From NCBI GenBank assembly GCA_025266875.1, contig JALLLT010000156.1, positions 1 to 14,550 of the forward strand: DNA of 14,550 nt, read 5' to 3'. The position numbers and the translations under genes are program-made. The notes beneath the pieces are model-generated. The model searched no databases. It was not told the DNA's origin and saw only the letters and a list, made by a program, of their open reading frames with translations. Below are positions 1 through 7,928 of the stretch, piece after piece; the first letter of the stretch is position 1, and every line of letters begins with the position of its first letter. Source of the stretch: Fennellomyces sp. T-0311 (lineage: Eukaryota; Mucoromycota; Mucoromycetes; Mucorales; Lichtheimiaceae).

Positions 1-10
1 TCGTGCCGCA

Positions 11-3000
11 TCAAACGTGATCGCCAATCGAAAATTTTTGGGGTTTGAGGATGGCATCCCAGCGTTCTTTATCTTTGGCGGCATTGGCTTTCAATCGATG
101 TTCGGCTAAAGCACGAGCCTCGCGTAAGCGGCGTACTTCAGGGACTCGCCCATGTACTTCGACCGATTCGTCCATAGGAGGCTCCGCCATGTTGATAAAA
201 GGACGCAAGTGGTCACTAGGCAGTACAGGCTCTTGTCCATAAACCAGGAAAAAGGGGCTAAAACCCGAAGTGCGATGTTTGCGAACACGACAAGCAAACA
301 ATGCAGCATCGACAAATTTGTCCCAATCGTGAATGCGGCCTTGAACATACTTGCGGAGCATTTGCTTCAAAATCCCATTTGTGCGCTCGGCCTTGCCATT
401 GGTTCGCGGATGGAAAGCAGAGGTGAAGATGTGGTTGACCTTGAGACGACCGAGATAGTGGGCAAGCACCTTGGACATGAAATTGGCACCACGATCCGTG
501 CAGATTTCAGTAGGACAAGAGAAACGCATGACGATTTCTTCATAAATGAATTCTGCAATTGCGGCACCAGTGGCATCTGGGACAGCCCGGGCGATGGTCC
601 AATTGGTGGCATAGTCCACAGCAACAAGAAGCCAGCGATTGCCATTCAAGGTGGTAGGCAGCTCACCCACAAAATCGAGATGCCAGCGGGAGAATGGAGG
701 TGGCACATCCAAGAGCTTCATTGGGGCATGGTGGGCTTGTCGATCGGCGTTTGCAGCAAGTTGGCATTCTTGGCAGGTGGCTAACCAGTCTTGGATATCG
801 GAGCGCATGTCAGGCCACCACCAGCGTTTGCGCATCAGATCGTACATGGTGGTATTCCCCGGGTGACCAAACGATTTGTGGAACTGTGCCACAAGATCGG
901 CGCGACGAGCAAACAAAACATAACGGATTTCCTTGATGTCGTTGCCAATCTTCACCTTGCGAAACACACAGTTGTTGCGAACCACAAACTTCCCTTGGTG
1001 CTTGAGAAGCAGATCCTTGTATGTGGCGGGCCATTGGTCATCCGGAAGGGCATAGAACTTAGGCCAGTCAGAGTCTTGAATGGCCTTGACAGCGTAGAGA
1101 AATTGCGGTTCCATTTCGGTTTCTTGTGTGACACACTCGGGGCCATCGCGCCGAGACAACAGGTCGGCCACATGATTGTCCCTGCCTGGCTTGTACTGAA
1201 TGTCAGGGTCATACAACTCAAGCTCAGCAATCCATCTTGTCAAACGAGGTGTTGGTTTGGCCTTGGTCCGGAAGTACTTGAGTGGGTGATGGTCTGAGAA
1301 CACTGTAAATTTGCGGCCATCCACAAAGCAGCGCCAGGTGCGTAATGCATGCAAGATTGCCAGCAATTCGCGTTCTTGAGCGGGATACAAACGTTCAGCA
1401 GTGGACAGCTTTTTCGATTCGAATGCCAATGGGTGCATCAGACCATCGTCACCTTGCTGCAGCAGCACGCCACCAACACCATAGTCGCTGCTATCCACCT
1501 CGATGACATAGGGGGCATCCGGATTTGGTGGCTGAAGAACCGGGGCAGCGGTCATGCGGGCCTTGATTTCCTCAAAGGCGGCCTGGCACTCGGGCGTCCA
1601 CTTGATTGCCCTTTTCTTCGCACCAGTACCTTTCGTCAAGTCTGTCAATGGCGCGGCCAAGGCAGCAAAATCGCGAATGAAGCGACGATAATGCGAACCG
1701 AGACCAACAAACTGACGAACTTCCTGAACGTTCGAGGGCACCGGCCAGTCTTGAATCGCCTTGACCTTGGACTTTGCAGGGAGAATGCCTTCGGCCGTCA
1801 CCTGGTGGCCAACGAACTCCAACTCGGTCTTGAACAGTTCACACTTTTTCTCGTTTGCGATCACCTTCGCCTCGCGGAACTTCGCCAAAATCGCCCGAAC
1901 GTCCTTTTTGTGTTGCTCCTTGGTTTTGCTGAATACCAAGACGTCATCCAGGTACACCATAGCACACCGATCAAGGAACTCGGCGCCGATCACTGAGTTC
2001 ATCCATGACTGAAAGACAGGAGGGCTGTTCATAAGACCAAAGGGAAGAACCAGCCATTCGAACGAGCCATACCGAGTGTTGAACGCCGTTTTTGGAATAT
2101 CGTCCTCCCGCAACCGCAAATTGTGATACCCAGACCGCAGATCGAGCTTGGAGAAGTACCTCATGCCATGGAGATGTTCGAGGCACTCGTCAATCCGGGG
2201 CAAGGGCGTTGAGATGCGTTTACTGATTCTGTTGACTGCCCGGTAATCAATACACATTCTCATTTCGCCGTTTTTCTTGCGTACGAACAAGACAGGTGCA
2301 CCCCAAGGAGACGAACTAGGGCGGATCAGACCCAGATCCAGCAATTCCTTCAGTTGACGACGCAGCTCGTCCAACTCGCGTGGGCTCATCTTGTACGGCG
2401 GTCTCGAAATCGGCGCAGCATCACCCGTGTCAATGACATGTTCAATGTCACGCGTGGGAGGTAGGCCAGGCAGCTTATCTTGAAAAACATCGCTGAATTC
2501 CTCGATTAGGGCCTTGGCCAAATGATCGTTCCCATTGTGCTGTGGTTCCATATCTTGAGGCTGCAGGAAGCACACGAAGACATTGTCGATCTTCTTGCTG
2601 CGCTCCAAGCGCTGGACTTGACGGTGCGAGATCAGGTACGCCAGTTCAGGGATCACACGCTTATGCTGTGGACGAACGACATATTCATGTTCACCCTTTT
2701 TGATCCGCCAGGTATCCAACTCCCAGTCAGGCAACGGTTGTACAGTCTTGAGCCAGTCGCGGTCGAGGATCACGTCAAACTTTGTGTCGAGAACATAAGC
2801 GGAAGCAACATGCTCATATCCTTGGGCATTCAACGACAAAGTGGCTTGGTGCGTGATTGACATGACATGACCTCCGGCTGTCTCGACCTCGCGGCGGGGG
2901 ACTTCGCGTGTGGGCAGTGCTTTTGCGATTCTTGGCGCAACGTAGGACCCAGTAGCACCGGAATCGATCAATACCAACACAGGGCAACCGTTACAGGACA

Positions 3001-3349
3001 TTGAATACAGGGGTAAATCGGTTTCTTTTATTGATAGCAAGGAATCAAAATACTGTTTATCTTCCTGTAGGGTTTCTTGCAGCAAACGGGCATCATCCTG
3101 GTCGTCGGACAGGTCAATCAGTTGGCCTTCAGGAACTGGCGGCGGCTTGTGTTCAACCACGTTGAGGGATGGTGATTGGCGCGGAGGAACTCCCTCTAAT
3201 TCAACCGCGCTTGGCCTTTTGGGTGGCTTTGGTAGCCTGAGCGATTGTTGCTTTGACGGCGGCCACCATTGCGAACATTGCCACCAGGACGACGAGGAGC
3301 AGACGAACAGTTGCGAGCAATGTGGCCGAAACCACCACAGTTGAAACAT
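11..3349 (-). CDS. pol: Ty3/Gypsy pol polyprotein (PR-RT-RH-IN), truncated C-terminus
   Basis: Polyprotein for reverse transcription and integration of the element. The open frame is 1112 codons, but its first ~43 codons overlap gag and are probably not translated; ribosomes should enter at about 3223-3217 by -1 frameshifting. Domains (residues numbered from the open-frame Met): aspartic protease with DSGATG at 129-134; reverse transcriptase with YLDD at 466-469; RNase H with D619 and the SDHHPL motif (D686); integrase zinc finger H824-x4-H829-x29-C859-x2-C862; integrase core D892, D952, E988, giving the canonical D,D35E spacing. The frame ends FSIGDHV then TGA at 13-11. Ty3/Gypsy integrases normally continue past a GDxV motif, so this is an early stop, probably a one-base loss in the short A run at 14-16 (inference). 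Identity is certain; activity of this copy is doubtful. Confidence 0.95.
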   Translation of the reverse strand: MFQLWWFRPHCSQLFVCSSSSWWQCSQWWPPSKQQSLRLPKPPKRPSAVELEGVPPRQSPSLNVVEHKPPPVPEGQLIDLSDDQDDARLLQETLQEDKQYFDSLLSIKETDLPLYSMSCNGCPVLVLIDSGATGSYVAPRIAKALPTREVPRREVETAGGHVMSITHQATLSLNAQGYEHVASAYVLDTKFDVILDRDWLKTVQPLPDWELDTWRIKKGEHEYVVRPQHKRVIPELAYLISHRQVQRLERSKKIDNVFVCFLQPQDMEPQHNGNDHLAKALIEEFSDVFQDKLPGLPPTRDIEHVIDTGDAAPISRPPYKMSPRELDELRRQLKELLDLGLIRPSSSPWGAPVLFVRKKNGEMRMCIDYRAVNRISKRISTPLPRIDECLEHLHGMRYFSKLDLRSGYHNLRLREDDIPKTAFNTRYGSFEWLVLPFGLMNSPPVFQSWMNSVIGAEFLDRCAMVYLDDVLVFSKTKEQHKKDVRAILAKFREAKVIANEKKCELFKTELEFVGHQVTAEGILPAKSKVKAIQDWPVPSNVQEVRQFVGLGSHYRRFIRDFAALAAPLTDLTKGTGAKKRAIKWTPECQAAFEEIKARMTAAPVLQPPNPDAPYVIEVDSSDYGVGGVLLQQGDDGLMHPLAFESKKLSTAERLYPAQERELLAILHALRTWRCFVDGRKFTVFSDHHPLKYFRTKAKPTPRLTRWIAELELYDPDIQYKPGRDNHVADLLSRRDGPECVTQETEMEPQFLYAVKAIQDSDWPKFYALPDDQWPATYKDLLLKHQGKFVVRNNCVFRKVKIGNDIKEIRYVLFARRADLVAQFHKSFGHPGNTTMYDLMRKRWWWPDMRSDIQDWLATCQECQLAANADRQAHHAPMKLLDVPPPFSRWHLDFVGELPTTLNGNRWLLVAVDYATNWTIARAVPDATGAAIAEFIYEEIVMRFSCPTEICTDRGANFMSKVLAHYLGRLKVNHIFTSAFHPRTNGKAERTNGILKQMLRKYVQGRIHDWDKFVDAALFACRVRKHRTSGFSPFFLVYGQEPVLPSDHLRPFINMAEPPMDESVEVHGRVPEVRRLREARALAEHRLKANAAKDKERWDAILKPQKFSIGDHV
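3179..3223 (-). promoter_or_regulatory. Programmed -1 ribosomal frameshift signal, gag to pol
   Basis: In the gag frame the minus strand reads CAC CCA AAA GGC, which contains the heptamer C CCA AAA (3223-3217), a match to the canonical X XXY YYZ slippery site. A 6-base spacer (3216-3211) precedes a 6-bp GC-only stem, GCGCGG (3210-3205) pairing with CCGCGC (3184-3179) across a 20-base loop. An alternative GAGG/CCTC pairing lies within the loop region. The pol frame is exactly -1 relative to gag and is open through the slip site. All three elements (site, spacer, stem) agree, but no function has been tested and a pseudoknot cannot be judged by eye. Confidence 0.8.
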
Positions 3350-4308
3350 TCTCGGTCTTGATAGCCACCATCGTCCCTTCGACGCCAGTTGTTGGACCCA
3401 CTACCGCGACCAAGCGAGCGCCCGCTGAAACCTGGTCTTCTTGAGCGGATGGCATCCAAGTCCATAGGTGCCACACCTGGGGAACGCAGATATTCAGGTA
3501 CGTGGAACTGATTGGCTTGCTGGTGGAACTGCTGAGGTTGTTGCGGATAGAAACCTTGGGCAGCTTGACCAAAAGCCATCATACTCTGAGTGCGGTTGCT
3601 GTCACACATCAACGCCAAACGCATGGACTCATTGGCGCTAGTGGGAAACCGGAAACGAACCTCGGCACGGATCAGGGGCTGCAGACCTCGTTCGAAACGG
3701 TCTTTTGCTTCTTCGTCAGTCATTGTTGGCAATGCACACCAGAGCGCCTGGAATTGAGCTACGTAATCGGCAGCAGACCCAACCTGCACCAACTCGGCTA
3801 TGTAGTCTCTAGCCATTTGCGTAGCGTTGGCTGGGCTATACGCCGCTTCGATGCGTTCTTTGAATTCGTCCCACGAGATTATCTTGTTGGTAGCCTTTGC
3901 AACACGAGCTTGCTGTTGCCACCAGATCTCGGCCTCGCCACGCAAAAAGGTCACCGCGTAATCCACGTAAGTATGCTTGCTGAGTGAGGACATGCCTAGG
4001 TACCGTTCGACTTGTCGCACCCAACTTTGTACTGCATTCAATGCACGGTTACCATTGTAAGTGTCAGGTTCGTGTATCCGTGGTTGAAAACCCAAGCTTG
4101 GAGTTGTTGCCGGGTTATCCTTGGTTTCCAGGATTCTAGTCAATGCTTGCATGACCAAACGCATTTGGTCGTCCTTCTGTCCGGTTTCTTGAGACATTGG
4201 TTCGTCGATTCCAATGAGCAGTTCGGTCTTCGTGGTAAAATCTTCTTGTCTGTATCCTTGGAAACTGGGGCCTTCGAGTCTTGATACTTTTCTGTTGTTA
4301 TCGGCCAT
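3196..4308 (-). CDS. gag: Ty3/Gypsy Gag (capsid-nucleocapsid)
   Basis: Structural protein, 370 residues, that forms the virus-like particle and packages element RNA. The middle part (about residues 95-240) has the retrotransposon Gag pattern, including a WVRQVERYL segment, an F-L-x-G-x-A-x-x-W-W segment and a W-x-E-F-K segment. A Gln-rich linker follows, then one CCHC zinc knuckle, C321-x2-C324-x4-H329-x4-C334, and an Arg/Gly-rich basic tail, as expected for a nucleocapsid. The ATG at 4308-4306 lies only 3 bases past the proposed primer binding site, so the leader is very short. The stop TAG (3198-3196) falls inside the loop of the proposed frameshift stem. Pol is in the -1 frame relative to gag. 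No internal defects were seen. Confidence 0.93.
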   Translation of the reverse strand: MADNNRKVSRLEGPSFQGYRQEDFTTKTELLIGIDEPMSQETGQKDDQMRLVMQALTRILETKDNPATTPSLGFQPRIHEPDTYNGNRALNAVQSWVRQVERYLGMSSLSKHTYVDYAVTFLRGEAEIWWQQQARVAKATNKIISWDEFKERIEAAYSPANATQMARDYIAELVQVGSAADYVAQFQALWCALPTMTDEEAKDRFERGLQPLIRAEVRFRFPTSANESMRLALMCDSNRTQSMMAFGQAAQGFYPQQPQQFHQQANQFHVPEYLRSPGVAPMDLDAIRSRRPGFSGRSLGRGSGSNNWRRRDDGGYQDRECFNCGGFGHIARNCSSAPRRPGGNVRNGGRRQSNNRSGYQSHPKGQARLN

Positions 4309-4311
4309 AAA

Positions 4312-4326
4312 CCGCTTTCGCTACCA
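4312..4326 (-). other. Primer binding site for reverse transcription, initiator tRNA-Met-like
   Basis: The minus strand reads TGGTAGCGAAAGCGG two bases after the LTR ends in CA. TGG pairs with the CCA tail of a tRNA, and TGGTAGCG is complementary to a CGCTACCA 3' end, as in yeast initiator tRNA-Met. The last seven bases would have to match this organism's own tRNA, which I cannot see, so the primer identity is tentative while the position is well supported. Confidence 0.7.
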
Positions 4327-4328
4327 AT

Positions 4329-4647
4329 TGTCGTGTCACTTTTGGCGGTAAGACCGTAGCCAATAACAGATAAAAGGTTTTGAGAGAGAAGTAGATCGAT
4401 GACGTTTATTATTTTAGTCTATGGGGATATTTATATGTTTTCTAATGCTAATAAAATACTACTGCAGCTTACTGCGGATTGCTGCGCATGATGTGGATAA
4501 TAAATATGATGACAGTGATAATGATACAAGGAAGTACAAAGGGTTACTGCGGCATACCGCAGCGATCTGTGCAACAGCGAATTACTGCGCAACAAGAAGA
4601 ACATCTAAAAAGGAAACAAAACGAAGTCCGCCAGAATGGCTACGACA
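4329..4647 (-). repeat. 5' LTR of the Gypsy element (319 bp)
   Basis: On the minus strand it begins TGTCGTAGCC at 4647 and ends ACACGACA at 4329, so it has TG...CA ends, and the primer binding site follows directly. The ends are unusually long imperfect inverted repeats: the first 20 bases and the reverse complement of the last 20 agree at 15 positions. Inside are a TATA-like TATAAATA (4435-4428) and an AATAAA polyadenylation-like signal (4410-4405), in the order expected for the U3/R boundary. CTGCGG/CTGCGC motifs recur on the plus strand between about 4460 and 4595. The other LTR is off the window, so the boundary rests on these signals only. Confidence 0.8.
4428..4435 (-). promoter_or_regulatory. 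TATA box of the LTR promoter
   Basis: TATAAATA on the minus strand, inside the LTR and about 120 bases upstream of the gag start. An AATAAA (4410-4405) follows 17 bases later, a usual compact LTR arrangement. Called from the motif alone. Confidence 0.5.
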
Positions 4648-4671
4648 ATTGTGTCGTAGCCATTCTGGCGG
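4628..4671. repeat. Perfect 20-bp palindrome at the LTR outer edge
   Basis: Bases 4628-4647 and 4652-4671 are perfect reverse complements of 20 bp separated by ATTG; beyond one mismatched pair four more bases pair (GAAG/CTTC). The left arm is the outer end of the Gypsy LTR. The right arm looks like the start of a second LTR in the opposite orientation. Confidence 0.9.
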
Positions 4672-5197
4672 GCTTCTTTGTATTTCTCTTTTTGGACAAG
4701 TCGTTCGTGGTATCTCTTTGTTGCACGAATATTACTCACAACGCGTTCATCCCTTTTAGACCCCAGCATGACTCACACATATTCACCTTGCTGTCCATAT
4801 TACTGGATTTTTCCTCTCTCTTTGCGGTGATTGGGTAGAACTTTTGCGGGTTCAAGTAAGATCGCTTTGCGGACAAAAATAAACCTTTTGCGCATGTGCT
4901 GCTGCCTTTTGCGGCTGTGAATGTGCATTTGCGGCTATGGTGATAGTTCTTTGCGTGCTTGCACTTTGCGTTTACAAATTGCGGTTATAGTTTGCGGGCG
5001 TGATTAAGCTTCCTTTGCGGATTTATTCATTGCGCTTTTACATTGCGGCTAATGCTTGCGGACTGGTCAAGCTTCTTTTGCAGCTAATGTTTGCGCACTA
5101 ATCATGCTTCCTTTGCGGATATTATTTGCGGGCTAATTAGGCTTCCTTTGCGGGCTTATACATTGCGTCTACTTCATTGCCTCTAATGCATGCAACA
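4652..5197 (+). repeat. Candidate second LTR or LTR fragment, opposite orientation
   Basis: This stretch has no gene. The first ~46 bases from 4652 align with the start of the Gypsy LTR read on the other strand: 20 identical bases, then similar sequence with scattered substitutions and one indel. Similarity then fades. A possible right end is the CA at 5196-5197, after which the TTGCG motifs have stopped and the DNA becomes AT-rich. No gag or pol follows and no target duplication was found, so it could be a solo LTR of a related family or only a terminal fragment. The left end is well supported, the right end weakly. Confidence 0.4.
4821..5167 (+). repeat. Interspersed TTTGCGG motif array
   Basis: The pentamer TTGCG occurs 19 times in about 350 bases, mostly as TTTGCGG, at irregular intervals of roughly 10 to 40 bases and nearly always on the plus strand. 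A longer unit, GCTTCCTTTGCGG and close variants, recurs at 5008, 5071, 5106 and 5141. It is neither a simple tandem repeat nor coding. It may be a cluster of protein binding sites in an LTR U3 region, or a decayed tandem array. Confidence 0.8.
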
Positions 5198-5858
5198 TGG
5201 TGATTCCGGTCTACGTGCCTACATTTTAAAAAGAAATCATATGATATATTTTATATTGTGCGCCATTGTGAAGGTGCATAGATACTGCCTAAGCATATTG
5301 ATTATCATGGATAGATAATGTATCCGGGCGCATAAGAGACCTCAGAATGTGTGTATGGAAAGCGGTTATTGCTCAGAGACAGTTTACGTCATGGCAGCTG
5401 GATATAGAAAAAGCACATGTATAGCGGTTCCGGAAACTAAACAGACGATTATATATGAGCTTAAAATGTGTGCATGTGGGACGATCAGAATATACAGCAA
5501 TTTCACTTGATCATTACGGGTGTGTCTAAGTAGAGAGCATGGACAAAGATTCCAAATTAAGTGACTTGCCGAATGAGCGTAGATTCTGTGCACGCTAAGA
5601 GATTATAAAAATGGATCATCGAAAGGATCGTAAAAGTGTATATGCGTAGAAAGATTATGAAACATATACAAGCTACAGATTACTAATAAAGAGCACAGAC
5701 TGTGGGAAAATTGGGCGGTTATCAAGTGGGCACAGGAAAGTGCATGTAAGATGCTCATAAAGAGCGTATATTATATAGAATATATAAATGGGCAGAGAAA
5801 AAAGATATGACTAAAGTAATATAAAAGAGAAATAATGATGGGGGAGAGGAAGAGGGTA
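5198..5858. other. AT-rich intergenic stretch, no gene seen
   Basis: No convincing reading frame, RNA gene or element end was found. The DNA is AT-rich and, from about 5595 to 5770, contains loose versions of the GATTATAGAAAA and GTGYAAG words seen elsewhere in the window. A 69-codon frame on the minus strand (5593-5384) has no recognisable features. Confidence 0.6.
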
Positions 5859-5922
5859 CTATTCGGTGACATTTTTACTAGCGTTCATCTTCGTTAACAA
5901 TTTCAAAGCGATGTCTTGGTTT

Positions 5923-5931
5923 ACTATGGAC
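5923..5931 (+). repeat. Left target site duplication ACTATGGAC (9 bp)
   Basis: Directly abuts the left inverted arm and is repeated exactly at 7920-7928. It lies in the coding sequence of the helix-turn-helix gene. Confidence 0.85.
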
Positions 5932-6767
5932 GCATCCCCTTATTTCCTCCCGGTTGAGTTCGAAAAAGATTAAACTTTGGGGGGTGGGTGGGAGGAAATA
6001 ACAGCTGAGCAGGCAATTTGAAGAAAAAAATTTTTTCTTTCCCATTTTACATCGTGGTGTCATGAGCAAACAGATGGCCGGCAATTCAGTAAACGACCTC
6101 ACAACGTAGTTATCTTACGCACAGCGCGAGAAAAAGACGATTTCGTGTATAGGAAGAATAAACGTACGAAACAACAAAAAGGCTTTGCTGACCGACTTTG
6201 AAAAAAAAACACAAGTTCATCTGAAATCTCAAACAAGAAGCACTTCGATTCCGACGATTTACATTGGCATTGGAAGTAATTGTGAAAGGACATGGAAGGG
6301 GAAAGGTCATTGGGGTGACATGGTGAAGGGAACTGTGTTTGTAGCTATGTTACGCACTTACTTTGATAGAACCGTTTTCGTTTTCAAATGCACATGGCAG
6401 CACAGTGGTCATACGCGTACAGTAGCGCGCCTTTATGCACAACGATGCACGTAGCAACGATATGATGATGGACGAAAGATGATGGTACCAGTGGGCAACT
6501 CTTCTGGTATTGTCAGGTTACCTCGTTGGATTATCTTCTTGGATTACCTTATTGGATTACCTTGTTGAAGCATACGGTTTCGTTCTATTGGTGGGTGCAC
6601 AGCAATACATGACCGTGATGATTTACATTATGAATATCCCACAAATATAAAGATGGTTTGTTTTACAAGATACATGTCAACAAAAAGAACATGTTGGCCA
6701 ATCAATAACGACTTGGTATGGTTAGATAGAATTTCGTGTAGCTGTATGAATTATGTTCAGAAACAAG
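5932..6767 (+). repeat. Left terminal inverted repeat of the MULE-like element (836 bp)
   Basis: Pairs with 7084-7919. Its tip folds on itself: TTATTTCCTCCC (5940-5951) is the reverse complement of GGGAGGAAATAA (5990-6001). It also carries a 13-bp tandem repeat at 6522-6570. An 89-codon frame at 6185-6454 is copied exactly in the other arm and is probably chance. Confidence 0.9.
6522..6570 (+). repeat. 13-bp minisatellite, about 3.7 copies
   Basis: Units CTCGTTGGATTAT, CTTCTTGGATTAC and CTTATTGGATTAC, then a partial CTTGTTGAAG. The mirror copy in the other arm is at 7281-7329. Confidence 0.8.
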
Positions 6768-7083
6768 CAGACCATCTTTGTCTTATGCTTGCCGAGCAAT
6801 AAAATCCATTTTGAAATAAACGCGTTTTCGCTCATAAAAGTGATGTGCCCCTATGATAACGATGTTTGCACGGTTAGTAGAGAGAAAAATACAAAGCACA
6901 GATTATATATTAAAAGCTTAAAGTGAAAACGATAAAGGAGAATGCTGAGTAGTGGCGTTGTGTACCAGAGCATCTACCATGGTAATGACGCTGTATTATT
7001 TCTCACATCACTTATTATAATTGAAGAAGGTAATCACAAAGCGGTTTTTATTGCCTGTTGTGCATAATATAAAAATGGAGCTA
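6768..7083. other. Central loop of the MULE-like element, no gene seen
   Basis: Unique AT-rich sequence between the two arms. No reading frame of note and no relic of a transposase was recognised. Confidence 0.7.
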
Positions 7084-7919
7084 CTTGTTTCTGAACATAA
7101 TTCATACAGCTACACGAAATTCTATCCAACCATACCAAGTCGTTATTGATTGGCCAACATGTTCTTTTTGTTGACATGTATCTTGTAAAACAAACCATCT
7201 TTATATTTGTGGGATATTCATAATGTAAATCATCACGGTCATGTATTGCTGTGCACCCACCAATAGAACGAAACCGTATGCTTCAACAAGGTAATCCAAT
7301 AAGGTAATCCAAGAAGATAATCCAACGAGGTAACCTGACAATACCAGAAGAGTTGCCCACTGGTACCATCATCTTTCGTCCATCATCATATCGTTGCTAC
7401 GTGCATCGTTGTGCATAAAGGCGCGCTACTGTACGCGTATGACCACTGTGCTGCCATGTGCATTTGAAAACGAAAACGGTTCTATCAAAGTAAGTGCGTA
7501 ACATAGCTACAAACACAGTTCCCTTCACCATGTCACCCCAATGACCTTTCCCCTTCCATGTCCTTTCACAATTACTTCCAATGCCAATGTAAATCGTCGG
7601 AATCGAAGTGCTTCTTGTTTGAGATTTCAGATGAACTTGTGTTTTTTTTTCAAAGTCGGTCAGCAAAGCCTTTTTGTTGTTTCGTACGTTTATTCTTCCT
7701 ATACACGAAATCGTCTTTTTCTCGCGCTGTGCGTAAGATAACTACGTTGTGAGGTCGTTTACTGAATTGCCGGCCATCTGTTTGCTCATGACACCACGAT
7801 GTAAAATGGGAAAGAAAAAATTTTTTTCTTCAAATTGCCTGCTCAGCTGTTATTTCCTCCCACCCACCCCCCAAGGTTTAATTTTTTTCGAACTCAACCG
7901 GGAGGAAATAAGGGGATGC
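7084..7919 (-). repeat. Right terminal inverted repeat of the MULE-like element (836 bp)
   Basis: Reverse complement of 5932-6767 with at least three single-base differences. Its outer end supplies the last 23 codons and the stop (7852-7850) of the altered helix-turn-helix frame. Confidence 0.9.
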
Positions 7920-7928
7920 ACTATGGAC
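7920..7928 (+). repeat. Right target site duplication ACTATGGAC (9 bp)
   Basis: Exact copy of 5923-5931, directly abutting the right inverted arm. Confidence 0.85.

Larger units (their letters stand above)
1..4647 (-). mobile_element. Ty3/Gypsy LTR retrotransposon, 5' portion
   Basis: On the minus strand the order is LTR (4647-4329), primer binding site (4326-4312), gag (4308-3196), then pol (to 11) with protease, reverse transcriptase, RNase H and integrase. Reverse transcriptase before integrase is the Ty3/Gypsy (Metaviridae) order. The polypurine tract, 3' LTR and any chromodomain would lie left of base 1, so LTR-LTR divergence (age) and the target duplication cannot be judged here. The coding part is visibly GC-richer than the AT-rich DNA from 5198 onward, which suggests a relatively recent arrival or a different codon bias. 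Gag is intact; pol is intact through the integrase core but has an early stop, so this copy may be unable to move by itself. Confidence 0.95.
5932..7919. mobile_element. Non-autonomous MULE-like / foldback transposon (1988 bp)
   Basis: Two inverted arms of 836 bp (5932-6767 and 7084-7919) flank a 316-bp centre. Coordinates mirror around a constant sum of 13851 at both ends and in the middle, so there is no net indel, and I found only three differences (at 5968, 5976 and 6724). The element begins GCATCCCCTTATTTCC and ends with its reverse complement. It is flanked by direct 9-bp copies of ACTATGGAC. A 9-bp duplication with very long inverted ends is typical of Mutator-like elements (MULEs, including foldback types). 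No transposase is encoded. Near-identical arms suggest recent insertion or ongoing gene conversion between arms. Confidence 0.85.

Noticed and set aside
152..784. Long plus-strand frames opposite pol (also 791-1297 and 1349-1996)
   Set aside because: They mirror a clear pol coding sequence with conserved catalytic residues; long antisense frames are expected in GC-richer coding DNA.
3224..3349. The Met at 3349 as the real start of pol
   Set aside because: The first ~43 residues are gag read in another frame and show no protease homology; the frameshift signal at 3217-3223 explains entry better.
4628..4680. The 20-bp palindrome as a bacterial-type terminator
   Set aside because: The context is eukaryotic and one arm is the LTR end; the paired-LTR explanation accounts for the sequence.
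4421..4838. Plus-strand frames of 112 and 119 codons through the LTR
   Set aside because: They overlap each other across the LTR, its promoter signals and the palindrome, with no family features.
4821..5167. The TTTGCGG array as a CRISPR array
   Set aside because: The repeated word is only 5-13 bases, spacing is irregular, and there are no cas genes; the setting is eukaryotic.
4652..5197. A complete second LTR with primer binding site at 5198 (TGGTGATTCCGG)
   Set aside because: I could not match the putative site to a known tRNA end, and neither gag/pol nor a target duplication follows; kept only as a candidate LTR or fragment.
6185..6454. 89-codon frame in the MULE-like arm, with an identical copy at 7397-7666 on the other strand
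   Set aside because: Its exact duplication follows from the inverted arms. The protein has no recognisable domain, and frames of similar size overlap it on the opposite strand.
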